From Apostichopus japonicus (lineage: Eukaryota > Echinodermata > Holothuroidea > Aspidochirotida > Stichopodidae), in the NCBI RefSeq assembly GCF_037975245.1, contig NC_092578.1, positions 15,668,321 to 15,732,320 on the forward strand: a DNA stretch of 64,000 bases, read 5' to 3'. The position numbers and the translations under genes were made by a program. This document shows, piece by piece, positions 45,247 through 58,280 of the stretch; within the stretch, counting starts at the first letter, position 1, and each line of letters starts with the position of its first letter. The notes below the pieces were generated by a model. It worked only from the letters and a program-made list of their open reading frames with translations, searched no databases and was not told the DNA's origin.

Positions 45247-46531
45247 GCTGCTATTGTTGTTGCTGTATTTAGGATAGGGTACTGAACTCCACTGAGAACG
45301 AGTGTACCTATATATACAGACGGCGAACCAGAAATGTCCACACATTACACATATAGGTATTGAATTTATCGCCTATATTTGTTTATACTGAACCATCTCA
45401 AATAAAGCCTATTTTCCTTTAGTAGTTGTGCTTATTATCAGCCGACGTCTCGACATAAATCAGTAAGCCAACAGCAAAAAAAAGAGAGAGAAAAAAAAAA
45501 CAGCTTATGGGTAATGCAAACTCGTATGATTAAATCTCAGAAAAGCTTCTTTGTAAATTAAGGAGATAGATTACGAAGTTACTGTTTGTTGGTCTTTCAA
45601 GCGTACAGATACGTTTATACGGCCTGAATGAGCACATTATATACTATCGAGGTTGTAACATCGCGTTGTAACATCAAATGCGTCGTCATACCAGAAGATA
45701 CATCAAGAAATAAGAAATGATTCCATTCAGTTGTCGACATGTTTGTTGCCCAGACAAGTGTTTGTCCAAACGCCTAAAAAATTGGAGATTTTTAAAAGAG
45801 GCAATTTATCGACTTCAAAGCCGGTCACGAACCGAATACATCAAATCTATAGCCGTATGGGAGAACCGCATGTTCCAAGAACTGAATGCTGGCATTCACT
45901 GTCCTTTGTAATTTGGATGGTCATTAGTATAGACCTACTGGCCCCAATATTTTAGCAAACTTTTATTTGTTAAATTTAAAAAGTACTTTCATGGTTGGTC
46001 TTTATCTCCAAATTATTTTTAAGAAGAAAATCAATTGTCTTGGTGAGGAGAAAATAAATGGTGGCAGTAAAATGCTTGTTGAAGTTTGAAGCTTGAGTGA
46101 CCATTATTTTGGACTTTCTAGCATATTTTCGGTCATTACTGGTGACCTTTAATGGTTACCACATGTGGCCATCAAATCTTCGATCGGCAAACGACGCTAA
46201 AAGTGTTCAAAGTACTTCAATTGATGGCGGTTCTAATCTTTCTGTTTATTCAGGAATATTCAGGAATATTTTCCAATATGCAATTTCAACGAGTAAGATT
46301 TTCAAATAGTGAAATCATTCTTGTGAAATACAGGCCAGTGGTAAAATGCTTTTAAAGCATTTTAGTGACCATAAATTGACTTTCTAGCGTATTTTTGCAG
46401 CTGTAAGGAAAATCTAAAAAGCGTCGATTTGAAAAAGGCAAACACTTCCAGCTGCGTATATTTGGTGGCCAGGTGAAGGATAGAATGTGGGAGTAAAAAA
46501 AAGAACATTTTAGAAGACTATCATTTGCGTG
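43266..46531. other. Non-coding region
   Basis: No gene supported. G runs lie at about 43400-43411, 44297-44309 and 44666-44679, and a (TA)n run at 45208-45243. The stretch 46060-46165 is distantly similar to 50110-50225 (around 'cttgttgaa.tttga' and 'gatgacctttgaa'-type words). Small open frames of 60-90 codons in this stretch show no conserved motif. Confidence 0.4.
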
Positions 46532-46539
46532 ATGTTATG

Positions 46540-47000
46540 CCTAGGCGGGATTACGAGGAGGGGTGGGGGGCACTTGCCCCTCAACTTTATCCCCAGAACT
46601 TGAGTTAATATTTTAAAACATGACAACTCTGCAATACTTGTATACGTTACCGTACTACAAGAAAGATCGCACCATTATGATGATTCTTATTTAAATCCAT
46701 TTGTTACTTTTTATGTCGCTTACTAAATCATGGCAATATTTTAATGCAGAAAGGGTTTAATTACATTTTCAAATACACAACCAGTTCTGGGAAATACCCT
46801 ATCAATATTGCACCATATTACATTTATAGGGGCTTTATAAAAACCCAAAATTTACCATAGGGGCCCCTCCCCCTTAGACCCGTCCCCAGATTGAACCCTT
46901 TCGCAGGTTTACCCCTCCCCTAGGTTTGCCCCTCTCTCCCAGGGGAGTGCCCCTCTCTACCAGGTTTGCCCCCATATTCACGCATCAAATCCCGCCACTG
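46540..47000. mobile_element. hAT-like non-autonomous element
   Basis: 461 bp flanked by a perfect 8-base duplication ATGTTATG (46532-46539, 47001-47008). The ends share inverted GGCGGGAT (left CCTAGGCGGGATTAC; right AAATCCCGCCACTG). The inside is G-rich at the left ('ggaggggtggggggcac') and has repeated 'cccctc.cccaggtttgccc' phrases at the right. Confidence 0.8.
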
Positions 47001-47008
47001 ATGTTATG

Positions 47009-48205
47009 AATAACAATAGTAGCGTAAAAACCAATCGCAGTATCAGAAACGACCATTCGTTATACCACAAAGAATCGGTTACGTATAAGATTCACTTGTA
47101 ACAACCATGAATTTGTGCTCTTTTGGCGCTCCATACAACACTTAGTGATGATGGGGGAAGTTAAAAAATGTTTAGAAGTCACGTGATGTCTCTTCTCAAG
47201 CTATCAATATATGGTATAGTTTGATGATTCAAAATGTGATTTTAATTAAATGTAGGAGGCGTTCTTGAATCGGTTTCTAATTAAAAACTTAACTCACACA
47301 ATAACATTTGTGACATGAAAGCTTCAATGTATCCCCCCCCCCCTCGATCCATTAATTAATTAGATATTAGTTGTCGGCTCAATACTCTATTTATAGTAAC
47401 AGGGTGTCCTTCCCTTGTCACCATTCTCTGTCCTCTGTGTATGATGACACTTCATGTTCAAGACAGAGCTAGTTTAACCTGGCTAAATCACATTCATTCC
47501 AAGTTCATCGGAGGTATAAAGACTACAAGAGAGTGCATCTTTAGGATATGCATGGGGTGCTAATTTCCCTTATCCTGTCATGTTTAGCCAACCACCCCAT
47601 GTAGTCTAAAACATCTGAGAGGTATATCCGGGTTAGTCTTATCTATTTCTTTGTAACTATTTAACACATTTTCGTACTTTATTTGCACAACAAATGTGCC
47701 GGAAATTCAACAAATAACTGTGCAACTGACAGTTGCAATACTTCTTTTCCATCTGCTCGACTTATACTTTCTTCGCCAGTTTGCCAAAGGTAAAAACAGG
47801 GGTCAAACAAAATGCTTCATTTTGGTTAACGAAAGCTGTCCAGTTTCTTGTCAAACATACGCCGTGAATTTTATTGCGGTTCTTAATCAAACCAGGGACT
47901 TCCTGATCAAACAAATTGGTTTTTGAACCACAAAGGATGTTTGAACCTTGCTATAGAGGTCTGCAACGGCGCTGTATTTGAGTTGATTCTATATAACAAT
48001 AGCAATCTATTGTCATTCTAATTAAGCTGTTTAGGTATACTATTTACTAGACTCTGTACGCAGTGTTTGTATCCTAGCATAGTTGCTATACCACTTCTCA
48101 TTCCTTGGATTTTTAATCGCACTCGGGCCATTTTGAAAATTTAGTATATAGATAATGCTAGGTTATTAAGTACTGGTATTCGCGCGTTGTACTCGTAATT
48201 CTGCT

Positions 48206-48244
<39 letters not shown>

Positions 48245-48324
48245 TCGTACTCATAACAAGGGAAATTCTGCTTGTCCTAACGCTCATATACACTATATAG
48301 TACTCGTGCTACAGCTCTGCTGTT
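47009..48324. other. Non-coding region
   Basis: A C run near 47333-47343 and a (TA)n run at about 48208-48242 are present. I see no gene. A 76-codon frame at 47696-47926 is unsupported. Confidence 0.4.
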
Positions 48325-48332
48325 ATTGCAGC

Positions 48333-48686
48333 CATAGGCGTAGGAACCCAATTTGATTGGGGGAAGTGGGAGGGGGCTGTAACGACTTGCCCGAAAAATG
48401 TAACTAAATTTTTTCGCGTTCAACGTCTAAATGTACATAACATATAGGCATGCATCGGTTATTACCTCGCATGCCAATTACATACAATCTTTTGCCGTGT
48501 TATTACCCTTCCATTTTCTTATTGGTTATCATTTTTGGGGAAATCGTTACAATAATAATGATAATAATAAAATAAGTTAAACCATGAAAAATTCTCAGCA
48601 TATTGCCTGAATTTTCACAAACATGTATTTGGTTAGGGGTGGGGACTGCAGCCCCCCCCCCCCAACCCCCGCCTCCTACGCTTATG
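48333..48686. mobile_element. 'CATAGGCGTAGGA' hAT-like MITE
   Basis: A 354-bp short form of the element at 37610-39994. Ends CATAGGCGTAGGA and TCCTACGCTTATG are inverted with one mismatch. Flanks ATTGCAGC (48325-48332) and AGTGCAGC (48687-48694) match at 7 of 8. It contains one unit of the tandem array ('ttctcagcatattgcc.gaat') in reverse and a run of C before its right end. Confidence 0.82.
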
Positions 48687-48694
48687 AGTGCAGC

Positions 48695-51600
48695 TAATTC
48701 GCTCATAATCGGGTAAACTCAGCTCTATGTGGCAAAACAACCAGTTGAGTGCTAATATATTTCATATAGTTACAACGTTTAGCTCAATTGAAAAGAAAAA
48801 TCTGTGTCTCGCAAATGAAGTGGCATGTCTTAGTGCTTCGTTTACCAAATTTATAAACTCAGGCAACAGTCTGAGTACACAGATTTAGCAGTGCTGCGAC
48901 TCCATCTCCTTCACCACAATAAGAACGTTAAAACTCTGTGTGTTATTGACTTCAGATGAAGGATTCTATCGATTTCATAAGTTTGCTCACAGACGGAGGT
49001 TGTTTACATTACTGATCACCTGCTATAAGTGTCTAATGATCAGGAGAGAGATAAGTAACAATGAATATCTTCAATTACCTCTCCAGACAGGAACAGGCTA
49101 TTGTATGTTTCTTTCTGAGTGTCTAACCCCTCCTCTCCCCGCCCCCCCCCCCTGCTGTACAGTACAGTATTGTGCGCAGGTGTTGTTTATCATGGCTTCC
49201 ATATGCATTATGGGAGTTACCATAGTCTCGCCGTCAGGATTTACAACATTTTGAAAGTTGCACAAATTTTGTTCAAATAAACATTTTAGAATTGATATAA
49301 GACGGTGAATATCTTTTCATCAAGCTGCCATCTGTAAACATCAGCTTCTAGACTGGTCTAGCATACCATAGGAGGTGTCAAGTCTCCTTCTATAGGGGAA
49401 TCTATATGCTAAATTCGCTTTTCATTCCTCTGTATGTAGACATACACCGCCTCGCAGGGGTAACTCTGGGTAATTCTTCCAGTATCTTATACTTCCATGC
49501 GCACACTAATTCGCTGCAAAGATTCATCTGTATTGACTGTTCTCGTTTCCCCGAAAACAGCAAACCAAATCTCACGATATTATAGTGCAGGACTGGGAAT
49601 TCACATAACCCACACACAGTAGAATCACAAATATATCCAAGGCTTGAGTTTCATCTGGATGTTCGAAACTGTCCCAATCCGTTAGTACATGCTTCGTGTG
49701 TGTTTGTGGATTGGAACGGACAGGCCCGTACCCAGGATATCTGTATTTGGTGGGGGGGCACCAACAATTTAAGGAAAGGTACTAAAGATTTAAGAAGGGC
49801 ACAATACTTGGGTCCTGTAACTTTTGAAGTTTTGTCCACAAAATAATGGCAAAGAGGGCCACAGAAGTATGTACGGGGAAGGGCACGGCCCCTGTGCCCG
49901 CACTGGCTACTTGACTGGGTAGGGGACGGACGGGGGGTATCGGTTATGGGTGGAAATAGTACTGGATGTCCCATGAATTTCACTACGAAGTTAACGCTAA
50001 TGGCATTCTATAGGAGGTTCACCCCGCCTGCCGAATCAAATTATTAACAGTCATTAACTACTTTCCAATCGGGCCATTAAATATCTCAGTATGGCAAATA
50101 CTTTTAATATGAAACGGAAAACGCTTGTTGAATTTTGAGACTGATTGACCATGTTATTTGATTTTCTTATGTTTTTTTTTTTTTTTGCTGCCATATTTTC
50201 AGGAGTATTGCTGATGACCTTTGAACTACGATGTTCAAATTAAGCGAAAAGAGCAATGACCAGAGGCTAATGTAAAACTGTCTATATACTATCGGTTTTG
50301 ATCTTGGACTGGATTGATAAAACGACTATAGTGGCGTATACTGCGTATGCAGGGCCAGATTAAGCTTGTACTGGGCCTGTAGCATTCAGCTAAGGCGCGA
50401 TCCAGTTTCGTTTTTCATCTTTGTGCAGCGGCTATGACTTCAGTTTCAATTATATACCTTCGTATTTATGCGTCACGTGTATATATATATATGTATATCA
50501 CATAGATACCACACTCCCATTAAGTTCTGTGTTAAAATAATAACTCCAACTTGAAGGACATAATTGTCTAAAATCGCTAACATAAAAAACACCCAGTCGT
50601 TCGTAAAAGTTGAAGGCACTATAGTACTTTAGTAACGGAGTCATTTATTTTGTTTTAATTTTTTATTTTTAATTCATAATTACTTCTATAATTCTATTTG
50701 ACAGTGTCTTTAGTTAACAACGACAACTTAATAATTTAACGGCGACATGCATGATATGAACATGTCCAAAATATGACACATATCAGGGCCTCGAAATTCA
50801 GGCTATTTAGCCTACTGGCTAAATGCCAGGAGATTTTCAGTTTGCCAGTAACGAAAAAACAAAAAACACTTGCATTTTGCTGTCAGTACAGACACATGTT
50901 ACTTTTGAATTAATTCAAAGAAGTTACACAGGAATAAAATACACATTAAAAATTCACATTATATTTGAAAACTTTCAAATCGGTAGGCCTATACTTTGTG
51001 ACGGATAATTTTAGATGCAAGTGTTTTTATGCCGGGAATTATCACGTGGCGTAGAAGTAAGACCTTATTAACTGCTCTTTACCTCGTCATAACCATTGTT
51101 ATAACCTCTTTTGTATTCTATATATAGTTGGTTCCGTCTGTCTTGCGTTTAGTCTTGTCAGCATATATGTAATGATAAGATGCTACATGTGGCGCTTTAA
51201 TACGCTATCCTACCGTGCGACTGTTGGGTACTAATGGAAACAGCCTGTTTCAAGTAGGGATGTGAACTGTGTGGGGCGGATACTTTTTAAGATCTCTATC
51301 ATATCGAGTATTATCCACAAATGGTATGAATCGTTTGTTTTAGGATTGTGTTACATTGTCATAAATTCACGGCGGGATTATCAATGACTTTTCAAATCCA
51401 CACACTGTTGTAGCCTACTTCGCGAATTTATGGGGTTTTCTTTTCAAAGAAGGTTGAGTTCAAATATAGTGAAAACGTATAAATCTCCGTTTAGGCTTAC
51501 CCAGGGCGAACAAAACATGGTATCGCAATAAATAGGACACCCGTTATAAGCAGGTTGATTGGTTTAACCTTTACAGGCTATCCGGACTCAATGTGGGTCG

Positions 51601-53248
51601 TTTAATTTCATTGGCGTAGATCACTCACGGTTTCCTATATTGCGCGCAACCATTCCCTCTGCCCTCCGGAAGGCTGATGATTTGTCCAAGAGGCTAGCTC
51701 GAAATTTACGGTAGTATAAGTACACAAAGTCCCCGCCCACCTACCCCTACCTCCCCACCTCCCCCACCCCCCCCCCCCACCTTGAAGTATGGACGCAGTA
51801 TGGGATCTCATGTATAATGATGCACAGGGATTTCTATTAACACCCTGCTACGTTCTTCTAACATGCCTTATGTTAGCCGTTACCATGGTAACTCTGGTTC
51901 TTACCGCCGTTTCGACTTGGAAGGAGATGTGAACTCATCCGTCTGCTTCAATTTAAATGATACAGATGAGTTTGTGTTAAACAACTCCACCAATATAATT
52001 GTTCTTTTATATCTCCGTTTGGGAGATCTACGGTAACGTGGTTTAAATGCTGCCTACCAAGAAGCTGCCATTTTGTCAGTGTGTGATGTCATAGTTACAC
52101 GTGCAGACGTGAAACTTGTTTACTTTCCTCTATAGTTGTTTTCTTTCATGCTTTCAAGGTAAATACAAATTAGTACACTCCCACTGTTACAACATATTAT
52201 ATTCTTCAGTAAATACATTGAAAGACACTTGACTCGATTTATGATCATGAACGTTAAGACCTGTCTCTTCTGACCAGTAAATCCAAGGTCAAAGTCCTCC
52301 GTGTTATTTCGCAAGTGAAAATTTTACACCTTCTTGTTTTTTTCATTTATGTCCTTTTTATACCTTTGCCGTCGCATTTCGATTTAATCAGTTCCGTTTT
52401 AGCGCTCAAATTACATCCATTAATGTTTAATGATTGAAGATTATTTTCCTACACGGGCTTGGAAAGATTGCCCCCTTGAGTTAGGCCGGTTTTTCTGTTT
52501 ACATTACAACGTGTTAGGGTGTTATTTGAACAACGAAACCAAATAATATTTACCCTTAGGGCACAATTTTATTTTCATGATCTTTTTCATAAAACAGAGA
52601 TCAGAAAGGCCTACTATCGTCTATAGTTTGGAGGCCTGTGGTCGTGGCAGCGATTTTGTTTGAACTTCTCATAATTCTCCCAGTGTCAATATGTGCAAGT
52701 GTACTCTAGCAGTATACAAATAAGAGAGTTCGCATGAGGCATATAGTTTGATATCATTGGGGAACAAAATATGATCTACGTGTTCTTCTTTAGAAGCTTT
52801 CGATAAGTAGGTAAGTGGTGAAGAGCGGTGCCCCCTTCACGAGATAATTTATCACAATTATTTTCAAAGTAGACATCAAGTATTATAGGTGCGGTATGTT
52901 TGATTGCTATATCGCGTGAGAGGCTTAGACCAGGGGGTGTCCTTTGAGGAGGGTAACACCTACGGTATGTGTCGACCAAAACTTGGCAATAGATATACAC
53001 ACAATCCAAACCTTTGCCGAGTGCGGAAACGATTTTGATTAATTTAATAACATTTTTCATGTTAAAATGGGAACCTGTTATAGCTGGTGTAGTTCATTGA
53101 CTTCTCCAGTCTGCAGAAAGTAAAAACCACTGAGGAGGGGATTACCTACCAGAGAGTAAAGGTGTTTGTACTAAACTAACTTGGTTATGTGTGCGGTTCA
53201 ATTTATCGGGTATTGAACTAGAGACGCGTTCCATAACAACTCCTTGGT
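48695..53248. other. Non-coding region
   Basis: No gene supported over 4.5 kb. At 49724 there is a possible hAT-like left end (CAGGCCCGTACCCAGGAT) without a visible partner. C runs lie near 49143-49152 and 51768-51778. Bases 52012-52100 are similar to 41468-41545. Reading frames are short and scattered with no motif. Confidence 0.4.
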
Positions 53249-53254
53249 GAAACC

Positions 53255-55768
53255 TACGGAGAGCCAAACGTTCCATAAATGTCGAAAAAGAAAGTGAAGT
53301 GTCCAAGTTAATATATATATGTCCAATTCGATATCAACATGTTACAATTCGATATCAACATGTTACAACTCCATATGAACATGTCGAAACAAAATACAAT
53401 ATGCCATTGCGTCTATCAACATGTCAAATTCAGCATCAGCATGTCGAAAACTTGTAACAGCATGACACGTACTACACTGGTCATGTCAACATGCTATATT
53501 TACGTCTTGCTATAATTTTGGCACTTCGGCGCGCGCCAACGTTTCGTATATGTCGAGATTTATTTCAGTATGTCCAAAACTTGTGTCAGCATGTTGAGAG
53601 AAGGAAATAAAATATTTAAGCCAAAGGGATATCACGTTGATGACTTTGTACGAGATAATATTTGCCAGACCTTTGCACACCATCCCACGTACCATCAGAG
53701 TAAGAATTTGCGTTGAATTAATATTATGAACAAAGTCGGCCTGGACGTTCGGCATCGATACCGACAAGGGTGAGGAGTTGACAGGCTAGTTAACTATACC
53801 ACAAAACTGCTAATTTCCAGTTCCATCGATGCTAAATACACCGTACACATCCGTTCTCTGGTCAGTCTGTTCCCCTTTTCTCAAATTACAAATTTCAGCA
53901 TAGGCTACATTCAAATTTGCCGATAAACACGCCGCCACATGCCTTGTTGATCCATTCGTGAGTCATTGGACGCGGACAATAAATTGAAAGTTTGTAAGAA
54001 TATTCTTGGGGAAATTTCACTAGGCCCCTTTCTCCCTTTGATCCAGTCCGTGCTCTGTCTTTGGGATTTACTTCAACTAAGTTCTACTTGTATTTAGCCT
54101 ATGCTAAGTTAGGCAATGCCTAGACCAAGGCTAAAGTTAGGGTATACATACTCTTATTTCTAACGTTGCCTCTAGACGAGTTCGGAGGCGTGGTGCTATC
54201 GAAAGCTGGTTTTCTCTGACGCATTGGTTTATTTCTCCAACCAAACGCGGTATGGAAGAAAAAGTTTCTTGCAAAACATTCATTATGAATGATTATATTA
54301 AATGAACTGCTTTGTTTGGACAAAGCTTTGGCGCGACTAATACGAATAGGGGCTTGAAGATATTCTCAATGGTATATTTTCCACCTACTGCAGCAGTTTA
54401 AAACGTATTGTAACGCCGCCAACGTCTGGTAGTGTAAAACCTGTCTCGAAACCAACTGGAGGATGGTAGGGGAGGTAGATGGGGGACGGGTACAGATTAA
54501 CTCTAATTCAGGAGGCAGACACCAGAGTTGTATGTTTAATAAAAGTATAATTTCTCATCTCGTTCTACATCTACAGCGTATAATACACAATATTAACATT
54601 TGCCCAATATAACGTACTGGGGTCGGGCACAACCCAAGGATACGCAGGCATAACACTGGGGCTGCGCAAGGGTCGGGCAGTCTAAACGTCGGCAATCCAC
54701 CGGTGTCGGGCAGCACAGGCTTCGGGCATTCCGCTTGACTCGGGCAGGGCAGGTGTCGGCAATCCGCTGGACTCGGGCAGGGCAGGTGTCGGGCAATCCG
54801 CTGGACTCGGGCAGCGCAGGTGTCGGACAATCCGCTGGACTCGGGCAGCGCAGGTGTCAGGCAATCCGCTGGACTCGGGCAGCGCAGATGTCGGGCACTC
54901 TAAAATGCCTAAACACATTTGTTTGGACTTAGGCAAATATCGAAGGCTTTACCACGAGCCGCCGGAAGGAAAGTTCCTCGTCTTGCACTCGACCGACTCT
55001 CCGACTCTCTGACTCACTCATTTACGAAAGAACCCTTCATTAAAATACCCCGGAAATAACCCCCGTATACACACGTCCGTACATAAACTGTAAAAAAAGG
55101 CTTAGACCAATCATGGACTACCTGTATATAACTACGATGAGTTGCGACCAATGGGATCGACTCACACACCCACCGCCGTGCCTGCCTATGCCAGTCACGG
55201 GAATACATCGATATAGCAAAATTACGTAATCAGTTCCTGTTCCTTTTCCGGATAAACATCTCTCGTTACCTCCGCGGAGCGCAACAGATGTAACCCCTGA
55301 GGGAACGAAACGTATCTCACTAAGGAAAAGTCGTAGCTTTCCGCTACAGTATATTCAACCATAGTACCGTGTGAACGACACGAACCATGTGCAACGTTGT
55401 CATGGCAATACTTCACTACTCTTCGCTCACCATGCTGACACAAGTTTTGGACATACTGAAATAAATCTCGACATATACGAAACGTTGGCGCGCGCCGAAG
55501 TGCCAAAATTATAGCACGACGTAAATATAGCATGTTGACATGACCAATGTAGTAATGGCATGCTGTTACAAGTTTTCGACATGCTGATGTTGAATTTGAC
55601 ATGTTGATAGACGCAATGGCATATTGTATTTTGTTTCGACATGTTCATATGGAATTGTAACATGCTGATATCGAATTGTAACATGTTGATATCGATTTGG
55701 ACATATATATATTAACTTGGACACTTCACTTTCTTTTTCGACATTTATGGAACGTTTGGCTCTCCGTA
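53255..55768. mobile_element. Foldback element with about 350-bp terminal inverted repeats
   Basis: Bases 53255-53603 and 55420-55768 are inverted copies of each other with few mismatches; the outer bases read TACGGAGAGCC. A 6-base direct repeat GAAACC flanks the pair (53249-53254, 55769-55774). The arms contain spaced 'catgtc', 'caacatgt' and 'tcgatatcaacatgttacaa' phrases and one GGCGCGCGCC palindrome. The 1.8-kb centre has no recognisable transposase, only the 34-bp repeat at 54675-54902. The superfamily is not clear: a 6-bp duplication with long inverted repeats fits Polinton-like or Dada-like elements or foldback derivatives. Confidence 0.82.
54675..54902. repeat. 33-34 bp minisatellite
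   Basis: About six units around 'tcgggcaatccgctggactc' + 'gggcagcgcaggtg'. It is GC-rich compared with its surroundings. Open frames here (Pro/Ser/Cys-rich) reflect the unit length and are not evidence for a gene. Confidence 0.9.
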
Positions 55769-55774
55769 GAAACC

Positions 55775-58149
55775 ACGTAGCAACAGCCAGCACTATGGCA
55801 AGCGAACAAGGCCATAACGTCTGCCATGTGGTATGCGTTGACTATATGCAAGAATCCTCTTTCAACATATCATCATGTGATACGTTTAGCATTGCGAATC
55901 GCATGCATGTGTATAGCAGAAATAACAACAACTTGTCGAAAAACAGAATACGCATAACAGAAACTGTACGAGAACGATACAGTACCGTTGAGATCACACA
56001 CCGTGGCAACGATTTCTCTAAACCTCCTAACTTTGTTAAATTTGGCTTAATGTTGTCAAATTTTCAAGGCGTTTCAAATAATAGGTTCACATTTAAATGA
56101 AAGACGTTATCCTTATTGGCGACGTCATATTTCGGTAGATAGGCACTTGGAATTTCAGTTAATATGCAAATGAGGCTCCGCTACACCTTATTCATTGTCA
56201 TTCCATTGTCATGGAAATGAGCCAATGTTTTCTGTGTTTGCGAGACGAAATGCCTGCCGATCATCCTTGGGTGCATGTTACCTCTATATAACCTTTCTCA
56301 GTGTAGCAACGCTGTAAAAACAACATGTATCCCAAAAGACCCCGATCATAATAATCTTACACAGTATGCATGTAACTTGTTCAACTAGGGAATTTTCCTG
56401 CTTATCCTGGCTGTTTCTTATTTCACTCCGAGGTGACGAACAGAAGATACAGCAGTGCGATGGGGGAGGGGGCTACTATGCAGTAGCCATGTCCTCATCG
56501 TGAAGAAAAGTTGTTCGCAAAACTGCTTGCCTGCCGGAGGGAGGGGCGGGGAGGGGGAGGGGGAGGGGGGTTGGGTGCAGAGCTCGCTCAGAATGAGTCT
56601 CCGTTCTTGACCTTCAGCGATAAGGACAGAACAGTTTCACGGAGGATGGTGAATAGGTTTTAGGACAAGATCATCATTTTTTGAAAGAATTGTGCTAATT
56701 GTGTTTACTGTTGGAATATTACACAAGTAATGGGCTTACCTTTGTGCCGTTATCCATTCGACGTAGCGAGTGACGAACAGGTGCGTGCCAGACTCTAGTC
56801 CTTCCTACGGTATATGATTAATAATTTCCTTAACTCGGTGTATTAAATAAAGCCTAGCTACCGGTCTTTTTTGATGCTCAGTTATCGGTTCATGGTCATC
56901 TAGCTACTGGAGATCCATTAATTGATTTATTAAAAAAAAACGTTGCCAAACGCTATTGATAATTATGTGCTAGCTTTTACAAACTAGATAAAAGAAAGCA
57001 AACTACCATATATGTGGTTTCAGTGTGGTCGAAATAACTTGTGATGGACAACTTCCCTATAAACAGAGCTAATAAACATTGTATTCCAGTTAGGAGGTAT
57101 TCAACTCTTCAATAGTTCTTCGCAGACAAGACTGAAGAATTCAACAAGTCAAAATATAACCCAATTTATAGCCTATATCACGTTTATACATGAATTAGTT
57201 ATGGTTTTCTTCATTTATTAGAATCATGATTACTTTCTGTAAGTGGCTTTGCAAATTCTGATTCTAAAATTCATTTTAAAAAAAATGAATTTTTGCTTGC
57301 CTTGCGAGATTTAAAGTCATTCACATCGAAAATATAAGAAAATGAGCATGTCGATAAAGGCATTCCAACAACCACACAGCATAACATTTTTGTTACCTAG
57401 TAGTAGGTTTGTCCGTTAATTTTACTCCCCATAGCCTCCATCTCCCTTCTCCGTCCAGTTTCCGGGGTAAGTGATAAACTGATCCTATACTGTTTGCTTG
57501 AATGGAACAAATTGAAATTATAAATACCTGATTTTTTGGTGGGGGGGGGGGACAAAACATTGACTTGACTACAAGAATGATTTTGCGCCGTTATAATGTC
57601 ATTAGTTTGGTCTGTTAGTGTTTTGAAACCAATCCATTTGTTGTTGAACGTATTGTGAGTCATAACTTTTACAGGACTGGTAAGCTACTTTGACGTTATT
57701 GAATTTGTAACCAGGGGTGATATATGAATCCATTCATTGGTAGAAAGCAAAACGTTGGGCCTCATTAACCCTTCAGAAATAGATAAAAAAGTCTACTTAC
57801 AAGGAAAAAAGGACCAGGGAAATATATTACTAGATAAATTGTCAGTCATAGAGGAAACCAATCGGAGGATCCCAGACAACATTTATTATCCTTTGGCGTT
57901 AATTAAATTTGAGAGAAAAGAAACACATTAGAAACGATGAATTTATCATGACGTAATTGTATTGTCAGGAGACTTACTTCCGGTGTCAAACATGAAACCT
58001 CCATAATGACGTTTTCCGTTAAGATGGCGGCCGTTCACCAGCTAACTTTATGAAGTGTTTCGTCGTATATAAGCAATACAAATGACAACCGTGGTCATAG
58101 GTAAAGCGTGTACATTATATACCTCAAATAACACGGCGTTTATGTGCTT
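55775..58149. other. Non-coding region
   Basis: A G-rich patch at 56536-56574 (gggagggggaggggg type) and a G run at about 57539-57551. A 127-codon plus-strand frame (55717-56100) begins inside the foldback arm and has no motif. No gene supported. Confidence 0.4.
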
Positions 58150-58280
58150 TAAAGGCATTGAAGACTCGCCCCAAACCGCGTGCGGCCATCTGAAAAAGTT
58201 ACATTCTGTTGCTTGCAAGTGACGTTTTGTTCGTGTCGCTACAAAATGCAGACCGTAATGAAACGTGATACCTTGTTATC
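58150..58280 (+). repeat. Dispersed repeat starting TTTAAAGGC (copy 3, truncated)
   Basis: Matches the first part of 42112-42480 ('gactcgccccaaaccgcgtg' and 'tgtcgctacaaaatgcagac'), then stops before the 'gacctgagatgtcc' phrase. Confidence 0.7.

Noticed and set aside
49724-49990. hAT-like element
   Set aside because: Only a left-end-like sequence is seen; no matching right end or target duplication was found.
54555-54936. Cys/Pro/Ser-rich proteins on the minus strand and a plus-strand frame
   Set aside because: All cover the 34-bp minisatellite; reading frames stay open in several phases only because of the unit.
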